DNA of 64,000 nucleotides from contig NZ_CP150917.1 in assembly GCF_039908645.1 (NCBI RefSeq), forward strand, positions 53,501-117,500, read 5' to 3'. Of this stretch, positions 6,443 through 15,399 are shown one piece after another. Position 1 is the stretch's first letter, and every line of letters begins with the position of its first letter. This DNA comes from Pseudomonas helvetica (GTDB lineage: Bacteria > Pseudomonadota > Gammaproteobacteria > Pseudomonadales > Pseudomonadaceae). The notes below the pieces were generated by a model that saw only the letters and a list, made by a program, of their open reading frames with translations, was not told the DNA's origin and searched no databases. Position numbers and translations under genes: made by a program.

Positions 6443-8038
6443 ATGAATGCTGTGAACGATGACCACGGTCATGCAATCGTCGACAACCACGTCCACGGTC
6501 CGGCCAAGGGCCTGATGCGCTGGGTGCTGACCACCAACCACAAAGACATTGGCACGCTGTACCTGTGGTTCAGCTTCATGATGTTCCTGCTCGGCGGTTC
6601 GTTCGCCATGGTGATTCGCGCCGAGTTGTTCCAGCCCGGCCTGCAGATCGTCGAACCGGCATTCTTCAATCAGATGACCACCATGCACGGTCTGGTGATG
6701 GTCTTCGGTGCGGTGATGCCGGCGTTTGTCGGCCTCGCCAACTGGATGATTCCGTTGATGATCGGCGCGCCGGACATGGCCCTGCCGCGGATGAACAACT
6801 TCAGCTTCTGGCTGTTGCCGGCAGCGTTCCTGCTGTTGGTGTCGACGCTGTTTATGCCGGGTGGCGGACCGAACTTCGGCTGGACCTTCTACGCCCCGCT
6901 ATCGACGACCTACGCGCCGGAAAGCGTGACCTTCTTCATCTTTGCCATCCACTTGATGGGTATCAGTTCGATCATGGGCGCGATCAACGTGATCGCCACC
7001 ATCCTCAACCTGCGTGCCCCGGGCATGACCCTGATGAAAATGCCGCTGTTCGTCTGGACCTGGCTGATCACCGCGTTCCTGTTGATCGCGGTGATGCCGG
7101 TGCTGGCGGGTTGCGTGACCATGATGTTGATGGATATCCACTTCGGCACCAGCTTCTTTAGCGCTGCCGGTGGCGGTGATCCGGTGCTGTTCCAGCACGT
7201 GTTCTGGTTCTTCGGCCACCCCGAGGTGTACATCATGATCCTGCCGGCGTTCGGTGCCGTCAGCTCGATCATTCCGACCTTCTCTCGCAAGCCACTGTTT
7301 GGCTACACCTCGATGGTCTACGCCACGGCGAGTATCGCCTTCCTGTCGTTCATCGTCTGGGCGCACCACATGTTCGTGGTCGGCATCCCGCTGGTGGGCG
7401 AGCTGTTCTTCATGTACGCGACGCTGCTGATCGCGGTGCCCACCGGGGTCAAGGTGTTCAACTGGGTCAGCACCATGTGGCAAGGCTCGCTGACTTTCGA
7501 GACACCGATGCTGTTTGCCGTAGCGTTCGTGATCCTGTTCTCGATTGGCGGGTTCTCCGGGTTGATGCTGGCCATCGCTCCGGCGGACTTCCAGTACCAG
7601 GACACCTACTTCGTGGTCGCGCATTTCCACTACGTGCTGGTGCCGGGGGCGATCTTCGGGATCTTCGCTTCGGCCTACTACTGGATGCCGAAATGGACCG
7701 GCCACATGTACGACGAAACCCTCGGCAAGCTGCACTTCTGGCTGTCGTTCATCGGCATGAACATGGCCTTCTTCCCGATGCACTTCGTGGGCCTGGCGGG
7801 TATGCCGCGGCGGATTCCGGACTACAACCTGCAATTCGCCGACTTCAACATGGTGTCGTCGATTGGCGCATTCACCTTCGGGGCAACGCAGATCTTTTTC
7901 CTGTTCATCGTGATCAAGACCATCCGTGGCGGCCCGGCAGCCCCGGCGAAACCCTGGGAAGGTGCGGAAGGCCTGGAGTGGAGCGTGCCGTCGCCGGCGC
8001 CGTATCACACCTTTGTCACGCCACCGGAAGTGAAATGA
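6443..8038 (+). CDS. coxA: Cytochrome c oxidase subunit I (aa3 type)
   Basis: 531 residues with about twelve membrane helices, the catalytic subunit with heme a and the heme a3-CuB centre. The cross-linked HPEVY motif lies near residue 258 and the second CuB histidine pair (WAHHMF) about 50 residues later. VVAHFHYVL carries the heme a and a3 histidines. The E in GHPEVYIMILPAFG and nearby residues place it in the mitochondrial-like A family. The start follows AGGAGA. The stop overlaps an 18-codon mini-ORF that runs into the next gene. Confidence 0.97.
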   Translation: MNAVNDDHGHAIVDNHVHGPAKGLMRWVLTTNHKDIGTLYLWFSFMMFLLGGSFAMVIRAELFQPGLQIVEPAFFNQMTTMHGLVMVFGAVMPAFVGLANWMIPLMIGAPDMALPRMNNFSFWLLPAAFLLLVSTLFMPGGGPNFGWTFYAPLSTTYAPESVTFFIFAIHLMGISSIMGAINVIATILNLRAPGMTLMKMPLFVWTWLITAFLLIAVMPVLAGCVTMMLMDIHFGTSFFSAAGGGDPVLFQHVFWFFGHPEVYIMILPAFGAVSSIIPTFSRKPLFGYTSMVYATASIAFLSFIVWAHHMFVVGIPLVGELFFMYATLLIAVPTGVKVFNWVSTMWQGSLTFETPMLFAVAFVILFSIGGFSGLMLAIAPADFQYQDTYFVVAHFHYVLVPGAIFGIFASAYYWMPKWTGHMYDETLGKLHFWLSFIGMNMAFFPMHFVGLAGMPRRIPDYNLQFADFNMVSSIGAFTFGATQIFFLFIVIKTIRGGPAAPAKPWEGAEGLEWSVPSPAPYHTFVTPPEVK

Positions 8039-8091
8039 ACGCCATGACCTTTGTGGGAGGGCTTGCGCCATGGCTGACTCTATTTCCTTGA
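8035..8091 (+). CDS. Possible 18-residue coupling ORF between coxA and ctaG
   Basis: An ATG overlaps the coxA stop as ATGA and opens an 18-codon frame (MNAMTFVGGLAPWLTLFP). It overlaps the first codons of ctaG in another frame. Its own sequence contains the ribosome site GGAGGG of ctaG. It could keep ribosomes on the junction between coxA and ctaG, or be chance. No product is claimed. Confidence 0.25.
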   Translation: MNAMTFVGGLAPWLTLFP

Positions 8092-8627
8092 AGAAGCTGG
8101 TCACCCGGCTGCTGTTGGTGGTGGCCAGCATGTTTGTCTTCGGGTTTGTCCTGGTGCCGATTTACGACGTGATGTGCAAGGCGTTCGGTATCAACGGCAA
8201 AACCGCCGGGCAGTACGAAGGCGAGCAGGTGGTCGACACGTCGCGGCAAATTCGCGTGCAGTTTCTGTCGACCAACGCCGTGGACATGGTCTGGGAGTTT
8301 TATCCCAAGGCCGACGACATGGTGATCAATCCGGGGGCAGTAAACGAGATGATCTTCGTTGCCCGCAACCCGACCGATCACCCGATGAGCGCGCAGGCGA
8401 TACCCAGCATTTCTCCGGGCGACTCAGCGGTGTATTTCCACAAGACCGAGTGCTTCTGCTTCACCCAGCAGGTGCTGCAACCCGGCGAACGAATCGAAAT
8501 GCCCGTACGTTTCATCGTTGACCGTGAGATTTCCAAGGATGTGAAGCACCTGACGCTGGCTTACACGCTGTTCGATATCACCGCACGTCATCCACCGGTC
8601 GTGGCAAACACCAATGCCGGTCCTTGA
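8070..8627 (+). CDS. ctaG: Cytochrome c oxidase assembly protein CtaG/Cox11
   Basis: 185 residues. One N-terminal membrane anchor (about 9-30) and a periplasmic beta-sandwich domain. The copper-binding motif CFCFTQQ (the Cox11 CFCF signature) is near residue 129. Cox11 delivers Cu+ to form CuB in subunit I. The start follows GGAGGG nine bases upstream. It sits between coxA and coxC as in other pseudomonads. Confidence 0.95.
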   Translation: MADSISLKKLVTRLLLVVASMFVFGFVLVPIYDVMCKAFGINGKTAGQYEGEQVVDTSRQIRVQFLSTNAVDMVWEFYPKADDMVINPGAVNEMIFVARNPTDHPMSAQAIPSISPGDSAVYFHKTECFCFTQQVLQPGERIEMPVRFIVDREISKDVKHLTLAYTLFDITARHPPVVANTNAGP

Positions 8628-8661
8628 GGCGTTCAAGCGTGCCCGATAAGGAGAACAATAA

Positions 8662-9549
8662 ATGGCAAGTCATGAGCATTATTACGTTCCCGCCCAGAGC
8701 AAATGGCCGATCATTGCCACGATCGGCATGTTCGTCACCGTGTTTGGCCTGGCGACCTGGTTCAACGACCTCAAGGCCGCGCGCCCGGAATCCCACGGCC
8801 CGCTGATCTTCTTCGTTGGCGGCCTGTTGCTGGCCTACATGCTGTTCGGATGGTTCGGCACGGTGATCAAGGAAAGCCGCGCGGGGTTGTACAGCTCGCA
8901 GCTCGATCGCTCGTTCCGCTGGGGTATGAGCTGGTTCATTTTCTCCGAGGTGATGTTCTTTATCGCCTTCTTCGGTGCGCTGTTCTACGTGCGTAACCTG
9001 TCCGGGCCGTGGCTCGGCGGTGAGGGCGGCAAGGGCATCGCGCACATGCTCTGGCCGAACTTCCAGTTCGCCTGGCCGCTGCTGCACACCCCTGACCCGA
9101 CACTCTTCCCGCCGCCCAAGGAAGTTATCAGTCCCTGGGGCTTGCCACTGCTGAACACGGTGTTACTGGTGAGCTCCAGCGTCACGGTGACCATCGCCCA
9201 CCATGCCTTGAAAAAGGGCCATCGCGGCGCACTGAAGCTCTGGCTGGCGCTGACAGTACTGCTGGGCTGTGCGTTCCTCAGCTTCCAGGCCAAGGAATAC
9301 ATCCACGCCTATCACGAGCTGGGACTGACCCTGGGCTCAGGCGTGTATGGCGCGACCTTCTTCATGCTGACCGGTTTCCACGGCGCTCACGTGACCATCG
9401 GCACGATCATCCTGTTCGTGATGCTGATGCGGATCATGCGTGGGCATTTCGATGGCGATCACCAGTTCGGCTTCGAGGCGGCCAGTTGGTATTGGCACTT
9501 CGTCGATGTGGTGTGGATTGGCCTGTTTGTCTTCGTTTACGTGCTTTGA
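8662..9549 (+). CDS. coxC: Cytochrome c oxidase subunit III
   Basis: 295 residues with seven predicted membrane helices. It contains the conserved RWGMSWFIFSEVMFFIAFF segment and the terminal SWYWHFVDVVWIGLF segment typical of COX3. Subunit III stabilises the oxidase and its proton uptake path but holds no metal. The ATG follows AAGGAGA. There is an insertion relative to short COX3 proteins around residues 115-165 (Pro-rich PDPTLFPPPKE), which is common in this bacterial subfamily as I recall. Confidence 0.95.
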   Translation: MASHEHYYVPAQSKWPIIATIGMFVTVFGLATWFNDLKAARPESHGPLIFFVGGLLLAYMLFGWFGTVIKESRAGLYSSQLDRSFRWGMSWFIFSEVMFFIAFFGALFYVRNLSGPWLGGEGGKGIAHMLWPNFQFAWPLLHTPDPTLFPPPKEVISPWGLPLLNTVLLVSSSVTVTIAHHALKKGHRGALKLWLALTVLLGCAFLSFQAKEYIHAYHELGLTLGSGVYGATFFMLTGFHGAHVTIGTIILFVMLMRIMRGHFDGDHQFGFEAASWYWHFVDVVWIGLFVFVYVL

Positions 9550-9557
9550 GGTGGCGC

Positions 9558-9761
9558 TTACCAGGGCGCGCTGGACACCAGCTGGCCGCTGAAGAATCCC
9601 CAGGCAATCAAGCCGACGGTGATGGCAGCCAGGCCGACACGAACACTCAGGGCGGTGACCAGGCGTTTTGAGCTGCTGTCGTCCTTGACCAGAAAAAACA
9701 GGCCGCTGAACAGGCTGACAACCGTGGCAATCAGCATCAGGACGATGGCTGCTTTGAGCAT
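9558..9761 (-). CDS. DUF2909-type twin-helix membrane protein
   Basis: 67 residues. Two hydrophobic segments (about 5-25 and 43-60) separated by a charged loop KDDSSSKR, as in the small DUF2909 'twin transmembrane' proteins found inside cox clusters of pseudomonads. The start at 9761 was chosen because it follows GGAGT; the frame upstream lacks protein-like sequence. It is the only gene on the minus strand inside the cox cluster and is convergent with coxC, ending eight bases after it. Function unknown; a role in oxidase assembly is a guess from position. Confidence 0.8.
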   Translation of the reverse strand: MLKAAIVLMLIATVVSLFSGLFFLVKDDSSSKRLVTALSVRVGLAAITVGLIAWGFFSGQLVSSAPW

Positions 9762-9830
9762 GGTGAGACTCCGGGGGAATGCGATGTACTTGAGTATAGC
9801 TACCCTGTTTATCAACTTTTTGGCGACGCC

Positions 9831-10571
9831 ATGAAGCGCTTTCGGCCAGGTATCGCACCGACCCTGGTGGTGCTCGCACTGCTGCCGTTGCTGGTCTTTC
9901 TGGGGTTTTGGCAATTAAGCCGGGGCGAGCAGAAACGCGTGTTGCTGGCGAGCTACGCCGAACGCCGCGTGGCTGAACCGATGACCAGCGAACTACTGTC
10001 GAGCACTCAAGACCCGGCATTCCGACGCGTTCGCCTGCATGGCCAGTTCGATGCGGCCCACAGTTACCTGCTCGACAACCGCACCCGCAATGGCCGGCCG
10101 GGGGTCGAGCTGCTGCAACCCTTTCACGACCAGGCGAGCGGTCTCTGGTTATTGCTCAATCGCGGCTGGCTGCCGTGGCCGAACCGGCGCACACCGCCGG
10201 TGTTCACCACCCCCGAGCAATCGTTGAGTCTCGACGCCTGGGTGTATGTCGCTCCGGGTGCGACCTTTCAACTGCACGCCGATCCGGCGAATGCCAACTG
10301 GCCACGGCTGGTGACGGCGATCGATCCGGCCAAGCTCTGGAGCGAGCTGGGTCGAACCGGGTTTGCTTACGAATTACGTGAAGAAGCCGGGCCGGCGTCC
10401 TACGAGGCCGATTGGCCGGTCGTGGCCATGGGGCCGGAAAAACACCTCGGTTATGCCGTGCAGTGGTTCGCCATGGCGCTCGCGCTGTTCGGTCTTTATC
10501 TCTACTTCGGATGGCACAACGCAAAGGAGAAACAGCATGGGAGCGGCCATGAATCCACCCAACATGTCTGA
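9831..10571 (+). CDS. SURF1-family oxidase assembly protein
   Basis: 246 residues. A membrane helix near each end (about 10-30 and 215-232) flanks a periplasmic domain with the SURF1 signatures GFWQLSRGEQKR near the first helix, LLDNRTRNGRPG and LLLNRGWLPW, and the C-terminal GYAVQWFAMALALFGLY. SURF1 helps place heme a into subunit I. The ribosome site is weak. Its last 35 bases overlap the next gene, which suggests coupled translation. Confidence 0.92.
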   Translation: MKRFRPGIAPTLVVLALLPLLVFLGFWQLSRGEQKRVLLASYAERRVAEPMTSELLSSTQDPAFRRVRLHGQFDAAHSYLLDNRTRNGRPGVELLQPFHDQASGLWLLLNRGWLPWPNRRTPPVFTTPEQSLSLDAWVYVAPGATFQLHADPANANWPRLVTAIDPAKLWSELGRTGFAYELREEAGPASYEADWPVVAMGPEKHLGYAVQWFAMALALFGLYLYFGWHNAKEKQHGSGHESTQHV

Positions 10572-11127
10572 AGCGCAGGCGCCACAGCGTCGTCGTGGGC
10601 GCTGGCAGCTGGTGCTGATCCTGCTGATGGTGATTGGTCCGATGATCCTAGCCACCGGCATGTACAAGTTGCAGTTCTGGGTGCCGGAAGGTCGCAGCTA
10701 TCACGGTGAACTGATCGGCAACGGTCAGAGCCGTGCCGAGTTGGGGGTGCAGGCGGACGAAGACCGCTGGCAGATGCTGGTGACCGCACCGCAGGACTGC
10801 TCGGTCGATTGTCAGCAGTTGGTGTACCTGGCCCGGCAGATTCAGGTCGCTCTGGGTCGTGATGCCTCGCGTGCCAGCCATGCATTGGCCGTGGCCCAAC
10901 CCTTGAGCGCGGACTATGAGGACAAGCTCAAGCGCGAATACCCGCAGTTGCAGCGTTATCCACTGGACCTTTCGACCTACACTAAAAATGTTCAGGGCAA
11001 AGGCTCGGCGCAGCTCTGGATCATCGATCCGCACGGCAATCTGGTGCTGCGCTTCGACCCTACCGTCAAAGGCAAGGACCTGCTCAACGACCTGCGCCAC
11101 CTGCTGAAACTGTCGAACATCGGATAA
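10537..11127 (+). CDS. Membrane-anchored Sco/thioredoxin-like protein with CxxxC
   Basis: 196 residues. The start at 10537 follows AAAGGAGA; the longer open frame upstream is the shadow of SURF1. After a membrane anchor (about 23-44) there is a periplasmic domain with C88-x-x-x-C92 (CSVDC), the same spacing as the copper site of Sco1. Near the end LWIIDPHGNLVLRF looks like the strand-turn-strand that carries the histidine in Sco proteins. It is annotated only as a hypothetical protein of the cox cluster in pseudomonads as I recall. A role in copper or thiol handling for CuA is inferred from the fold and place. Confidence 0.8.
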   Translation: MGAAMNPPNMSEAQAPQRRRGRWQLVLILLMVIGPMILATGMYKLQFWVPEGRSYHGELIGNGQSRAELGVQADEDRWQMLVTAPQDCSVDCQQLVYLARQIQVALGRDASRASHALAVAQPLSADYEDKLKREYPQLQRYPLDLSTYTKNVQGKGSAQLWIIDPHGNLVLRFDPTVKGKDLLNDLRHLLKLSNIG

Positions 11128-11137
11128 GGGCATCGTC

Positions 11138-12217
11138 ATGGCCAAACCTGGATTTCGCCTCGCGCTGTTTGCCACCTTGCTGGCACTGATTGTCGTCTTG
11201 CTGGGCGCCTATACCCGGCTGACCCATGCCGGCCTTGGTTGCCCGGACTGGCCGGGTTGCTACGGGTTTATCAGCGTGCCGAAGAGCGAAGCCCAACTGG
11301 CCCATGCCGAGTTGCATTTTCCAGACACGCCGGTGGTTGCCCACAAGGGCTGGAACGAGATGATTCACCGCTATTTCGCTGGCACCCTTGGCTTGCTGAT
11401 TGTGTTGCTGGCGGCGCGTTCCTGGACTCATCGCCATCATCTGGACCAACCCCTGAAGCTGCCGTTGTTCTTGCTGGCGGTAGTGTTTGCCCAAGCGGCC
11501 TTTGGCATGTGGACGGTCACCCTCAAGCTCTGGCCGCAGGTGGTGACGGGGCATTTGCTGGGTGGCTTTGCAACCTTGAGCCTGCTGTTTCTGCTGACCT
11601 TGCGCTTGTCCGGTGTATTGCCGGCGCTGATCGTGCCGCGACGTTTGCAGTACTGGGCGACGGCCGGGTTGTTGCTGGTGATCGGGCAGATCGCTCTCGG
11701 CGGCTGGGTCAGTGCCAACTACGCGGCGGTGGCCTGTATCGACTTCCCCACTTGTCACGGCCAATGGTTGCCACCGGCTGATTTCGCCAACGGCTTTCAC
11801 CTGACCCAACACATCGGCCCCAACTACCTCGGCGGACAGCTCGACAGCGATGCGCGCACGGCGATTCACCTGACTCACCGCATTGGCGCTTTGCTGGTCA
11901 CGCTGGTGCTGCTGGGGCTGGCCTGGCAGCTCAAGGTCGTCGGCATGACCCGACTCGCCGGGTTGGTACTGGGGGCGTTGGCGGTGCAGATCACCCTGGG
12001 CATCAGCAATGTGCTGTTTCACCTGCCGTTGCCGGTGGCCGTGGCCCATAACGCGGGCGGCGCGGCGCTGTTGCTGACGATGGTGCTGGTCAACTATCAC
12101 GCACGAACCAGCCTGGTTCGAGTCAGACAGCAGACGCCCGGACGCTGGCGCTTCAGCCCGCGTAAACACACGGCCGGGCCGATAACAATAAAAGGAGAAA
12201 TGCCATGGCGACTCTGA
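11138..12217 (+). CDS. ctaA: Heme A synthase (COX15/CtaA family)
   Basis: 359 residues with about eight membrane helices in two similar halves. [22 protein letters not shown] at the first helix is the family signature. Conserved histidines occur in [12 protein letters not shown] and [10 protein letters not shown], the heme ligands in each half. Cysteine pairs (GCPDWPGC and CIDFPTC) lie in the outer loops. The enzyme oxidises the C8 methyl of heme O to give heme A for the aa3 oxidase. It ends 13 bases inside the next gene, cyoE, which supplies its substrate. Confidence 0.95.
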   Translation: MAKPGFRLALFATLLALIVVLLGAYTRLTHAGLGCPDWPGCYGFISVPKSEAQLAHAELHFPDTPVVAHKGWNEMIHRYFAGTLGLLIVLLAARSWTHRHHLDQPLKLPLFLLAVVFAQAAFGMWTVTLKLWPQVVTGHLLGGFATLSLLFLLTLRLSGVLPALIVPRRLQYWATAGLLLVIGQIALGGWVSANYAAVACIDFPTCHGQWLPPADFANGFHLTQHIGPNYLGGQLDSDARTAIHLTHRIGALLVTLVLLGLAWQLKVVGMTRLAGLVLGALAVQITLGISNVLFHLPLPVAVAHNAGGAALLLTMVLVNYHARTSLVRVRQQTPGRWRFSPRKHTAGPITIKGEMPWRL

Positions 12218-13104
12218 TCGGCGAACGTCACCGCCAAGCGATCTGGCGTGACTATCTGGAGCTGACCAAGCCGAAAGTCGTGGTGTTGATGCTGATCACG
12301 TCGCTGGTCGGTATGTTTCTCGCCACGCGTGCCGGGGTGCCGTGGACGGTGCTGGTGTTTGGCAACCTGGGGATCGGACTGTGCGCGGGCGGCGCGGCGG
12401 CGGTCAACCATGTGGTGGACCGGCGGATTGACGCGGTGATGGCGCGCACGCACAAGCGGCCACTGGCCGAAGGCCGGGTTTCACCAACCGCCGCACTGAC
12501 CTTTGCGCTGTTATTGGCGGTGGCCGGGCAAGCCCTGCTGCTGGCGTTCACCAACCCGCTGACCGCCTGGCTGACCCTCGCCTCGCTGCTTGGCTATGCG
12601 GTGGTCTACACCGGTTTTCTCAAGCGGGCGACGCCGCAGAACATCGTTATCGGCGGACTGGCCGGCGCTGCGCCGCCACTGTTGGGTTGGGTCGCCGCTA
12701 CCGGGCATGTCAGCGCCGAACCGCTGCTGCTGGTGCTGATTATCTTTGCCTGGACCCCGCCACACTTCTGGGCGCTGGCGATTCATCGCAAGGAGGAGTA
12801 CGCCAAGGCCGATATTCCCATGCTGCCGGTGACCCACGGCGAGCATTACACCAAGATCCACATCCTGCTTTACACCTTTGCCCTGCTGGCCGTGAGCTTG
12901 ATGCCCTATGTCATTCACATGAGCGGTTTGCTGTACCTGGTTTGCGCCCTGGGACTGGGCGCGAGGTTTCTGCAATGGGCCGTGGTGCTGTACCGTGGCA
13001 CTCAGCCGCACGCGGCGATCAACACCTTCAAGTACTCTATTTATTACTTGTTCCTGCTGTTTATCGCCCTGCTCGTAGACCACTACTTAATGTTGAACCT
13101 ATGA
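12205..13104 (+). CDS. cyoE: Protoheme IX farnesyltransferase (heme O synthase)
   Basis: 299 residues, UbiA-type prenyltransferase with about nine membrane helices. The two Asp-rich prenyl-diphosphate sites are visible as [15 protein letters not shown] near residue 70 and the later loop with [15 protein letters not shown]. It adds farnesyl to heme B to give heme O, which CtaA converts to heme A. The ATG follows AAAAGGAGA inside the end of ctaA. The stop overlaps the next start as ATGA. Confidence 0.95.
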   Translation: MATLIGERHRQAIWRDYLELTKPKVVVLMLITSLVGMFLATRAGVPWTVLVFGNLGIGLCAGGAAAVNHVVDRRIDAVMARTHKRPLAEGRVSPTAALTFALLLAVAGQALLLAFTNPLTAWLTLASLLGYAVVYTGFLKRATPQNIVIGGLAGAAPPLLGWVAATGHVSAEPLLLVLIIFAWTPPHFWALAIHRKEEYAKADIPMLPVTHGEHYTKIHILLYTFALLAVSLMPYVIHMSGLLYLVCALGLGARFLQWAVVLYRGTQPHAAINTFKYSIYYLFLLFIALLVDHYLMLNL

Positions 13105-13736
13105 CCCGAACCCAGAAAACCGTCTTCATTCTTGTTGCCCTGATCGCGCTGGTCCTGGGGCTTACCGTCAACAAAGTACTGTCTGGCAAAGGCCAGGGCG
13201 ATCCGACTGCGCTGATCGACGCCGGGATCATCCTGTTGCCGCAAAGCCGTAACCTGCCGGACGTGCAGATGACCAATCAGGACGGCCAACCGGTCACGGT
13301 CAACGCTTTGAAAGGCAAGTGGAGCCTGCTGTTCTTTGGTTACACCTTCTGCCCGGACATCTGCCCGACCACCCTGGCACAGCTGCGGCAGATCAAGAGC
13401 GAGCTGCCAGCGGACGCGGTCGACAAGTTGCAGATCATTCTGGTCAGCGTCGACCCGAACCGCGACACCCCCAAGCAGCTCAAGCAGTACCTGGGCTACT
13501 TCGATCCGCAGTTTGTCGGCCTGACACCGGCTTCGGTCGAAGACCTGCAGAAAGTCGCCAATGCGGTGAGCATTCCGTTCATTCCGGCGGACACCAGCAA
13601 ACCCAACTACACCGTCGACCACAGCGGCAACCTGGCGGTAATCGGGCCGGACGGCACCCAGCGCGGGTTCATTCGTGCACCGTTGAACAACACGAAACTG
13701 GTGGCCCAGTTGCCGGTGATGCTCAAGCGTATGTAG
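13101..13736 (+). CDS. senC: SCO1/SenC copper chaperone
   Basis: 211 residues. A membrane anchor (about 8-26) and a thioredoxin-like periplasmic domain. Copper ligands are C84 and C88 (FCPDIC) and H174 (VDHSG). Sco1 proteins load or reduce the CuA site of subunit II. The start ATG at 13101 overlaps the cyoE stop (ATGA), so translation is coupled. It is the last gene of the oxidase cluster and is followed by a REP-like inverted repeat and a two-way terminator. Confidence 0.95.
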   Translation: MTRTQKTVFILVALIALVLGLTVNKVLSGKGQGDPTALIDAGIILLPQSRNLPDVQMTNQDGQPVTVNALKGKWSLLFFGYTFCPDICPTTLAQLRQIKSELPADAVDKLQIILVSVDPNRDTPKQLKQYLGYFDPQFVGLTPASVEDLQKVANAVSIPFIPADTSKPNYTVDHSGNLAVIGPDGTQRGFIRAPLNNTKLVAQLPVMLKRM

Positions 13737-13739
13737 GCG

Positions 13740-13791
13740 CACAGCTTGCTGGCAATGGCGATCTTGCGGGCGCCATCGCCAGCAAGCTGTG
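13740..13791. repeat. Long inverted repeat (REP-like)
   Basis: Two 21-bp arms (13740-13760 and 13771-13791) pair at 20 of 21 positions around a ten-base loop. The arm contains CAGCTTGCTGGC. It lies just behind senC, a usual place for REP-type elements. Confidence 0.8.
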
Positions 13792-13840
13792 CTCCTACAG
13801 TGGAAAGGGCCATAGCAGCCAGACGGGACACAGGCATAAA

Positions 13841-13873
13841 AAAACGGGGACACAGTGATTGTGTCCCCGTTTT
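13841..13873. terminator. Bidirectional terminator between senC and metQ
   Basis: A perfect 13-bp stem, AAAACGGGGACAC with GTGTCCCCGTTTT, and a seven-base loop. The A tract on one side and T tract on the other let it stop both senC (plus) and metQ (minus) transcripts. Confidence 0.9.
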
Positions 13874-13889
13874 GTTTTACATCAGCAGA

Positions 13890-14663
13890 TCAGAACGCCG
13901 GCAATACCGCGCCTTTGTACTTCTCCAGAATGAACGCCTTCACTTCCGGGCTGTGCAGCGCAGCAACCAGTTTCTTCATCGCGTCGCTGTCCTTGTCGTC
14001 CGCGCGGGCGACCAGGATGTTCACGTAAGGCGAGTCCTTGCCTTCGATCACCAGCGCGTCCTTGGACGGATCGAGCTTGGCTTCCAGCGCGTAGTTGGTG
14101 TTGATCAGCGCCAGGTCGACCTGGGTCAGCACGCGCGGGATGGTCGCGGCTTCCAGTTCACGGAACTTCAGGTCTTTGGTGTTCTCGGTGATGTCCTTGA
14201 CGGTCGACAGGATGTTTTTCGAATCCTTCAACTTGATCAGGCCAGCCTTCTCCAGCAGCAACAGTGCGCGGCCGCCGTTGGTGGCGTCGTTCGGGATCAC
14301 CACGTTGGCGCCGCCTGGCAGTTCGGCAAGGGTCTTGTACTTGTTGGAGTACGCGCCCAGCGGCTCGAGGTGCACACCGGCAACGCTCACCAGGTGTGTG
14401 CCCTTGGCCTTGTTGAATTCATCGAGGTACGGCTGGTGCTGGAAGAAGTTGGCGTCCAGGCGTTTCTCGGCAACCTGTACGTTCGGCTGCACGTAGTCGG
14501 TGAACACCTTGACCTTGAGGTCGACGCCTTCTTTGGCCAGTGCCGGCTTCACGAACTCGAGGATTTCCGCGTGCGGAACCGGAGTAGCAGCGACGGTCAG
14601 GGTTTCAGCGGCCTGAGCGGAGAACGCTGCAACGGCAGCGAATGCGACGAGTAGTTTTTTCAT
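13890..14663 (-). CDS. metQ: Methionine ABC transporter substrate-binding protein
   Basis: 257 residues, MetQ/NlpA family. A signal peptide (about 1-18, ending SAQAAE) has no lipobox cysteine, so it is probably a free periplasmic protein or held otherwise. Family segments are VPHAEILEFVKP, FTDYVQPN, FFQHQPYLDEFN and PNDATNGGRALLLLE. It binds D- or L-methionine and hands it to MetI/MetN. The start follows AAGGAG. It is the last gene of metN-metI-metQ; a 61-bp gap separates it from metI. Confidence 0.95.
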   Translation of the reverse strand: MKKLLVAFAAVAAFSAQAAETLTVAATPVPHAEILEFVKPALAKEGVDLKVKVFTDYVQPNVQVAEKRLDANFFQHQPYLDEFNKAKGTHLVSVAGVHLEPLGAYSNKYKTLAELPGGANVVIPNDATNGGRALLLLEKAGLIKLKDSKNILSTVKDITENTKDLKFRELEAATIPRVLTQVDLALINTNYALEAKLDPSKDALVIEGKDSPYVNILVARADDKDSDAMKKLVAALHSPEVKAFILEKYKGAVLPAF

Positions 14664-14724
14664 CCAGCAAACTCCTTGTGAGGCGCCCTTTCGAGCGCCT
14701 GCCAGCCGTGGCCGGCGATTGCAT

Positions 14725-15399
14725 TTATTTTCGGGAAAAGTGCACCACCAGCTTATCGCCGACGGTTTGCAGAACCTGGACCAGTACCAGCAGCAACACC
14801 ACGGTCACCACCATCACGTCAGTCTGGAAGCGTTGGTAACCGAAGCGGATTGCCAGGTCACCCAAACCACCGGCACCGACCACACCGGCCATCGCCGTGT
14901 AGGACACCAGCGTAATCGCGGTCACCGTGATCGCTGCGAAGATGCCTGGGCGGGCTTCCGGCAGCAGCGCGTTGACGATGATCTGGCGGGTCGTCGCGCC
15001 CATGGCCTGGGTCGCTTCGATGATGCCGCGATCAACTTCACGCAGGGCAGTTTCCACCAGACGGGCGAAGAACGGCGTAGCGCCGACTACCAGCGGTGGA
15101 ATCGCACCGCCGACGCCCAGCGAGGTGCCGGTGATCAACACGGTGAACGGGATCATCACGATCAGCAGAATGATGAACGGCAGCGAGCGCAGGATATTCA
15201 CGATCAGCGACAGCAGCGCGTAAACGCCTTTGGCTTCGAGCAACTGGCGCGGGCTGCAGAGGAACAGCAACACACCCAGCGGCAGGCCGAGCAGTACGGT
15301 GAACAACAGCGAACCGCCAAGCATCAGCAAGGTGTCGCCGGTAGCCTGCCAGATTTCGAACCAGTCGATATTGGCGAAGAAACTCATCAGGGCTTCCAT
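14725..15399 (-). CDS. metI: Methionine ABC transporter permease
   Basis: 224 residues with five or six membrane helices. It has the permease EAA-type loop around EVDRGIIEATQAMGATTRQIIVNALLPEA, which contacts the ATPase MetN. The start codon shares one base with the metN stop (TAATG), so the two are translated together. It forms the membrane channel for methionine uptake. Confidence 0.95.
   Translation of the reverse strand: MEALMSFFANIDWFEIWQATGDTLLMLGGSLLFTVLLGLPLGVLLFLCSPRQLLEAKGVYALLSLIVNILRSLPFIILLIVMIPFTVLITGTSLGVGGAIPPLVVGATPFFARLVETALREVDRGIIEATQAMGATTRQIIVNALLPEARPGIFAAITVTAITLVSYTAMAGVVGAGGLGDLAIRFGYQRFQTDVMVVTVVLLLVLVQVLQTVGDKLVVHFSRK

Noticed and set aside
6899..8131. 410-codon frame antisense to coxA
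   Set aside because: His/Arg/Asp-rich shadow translation with no known features.
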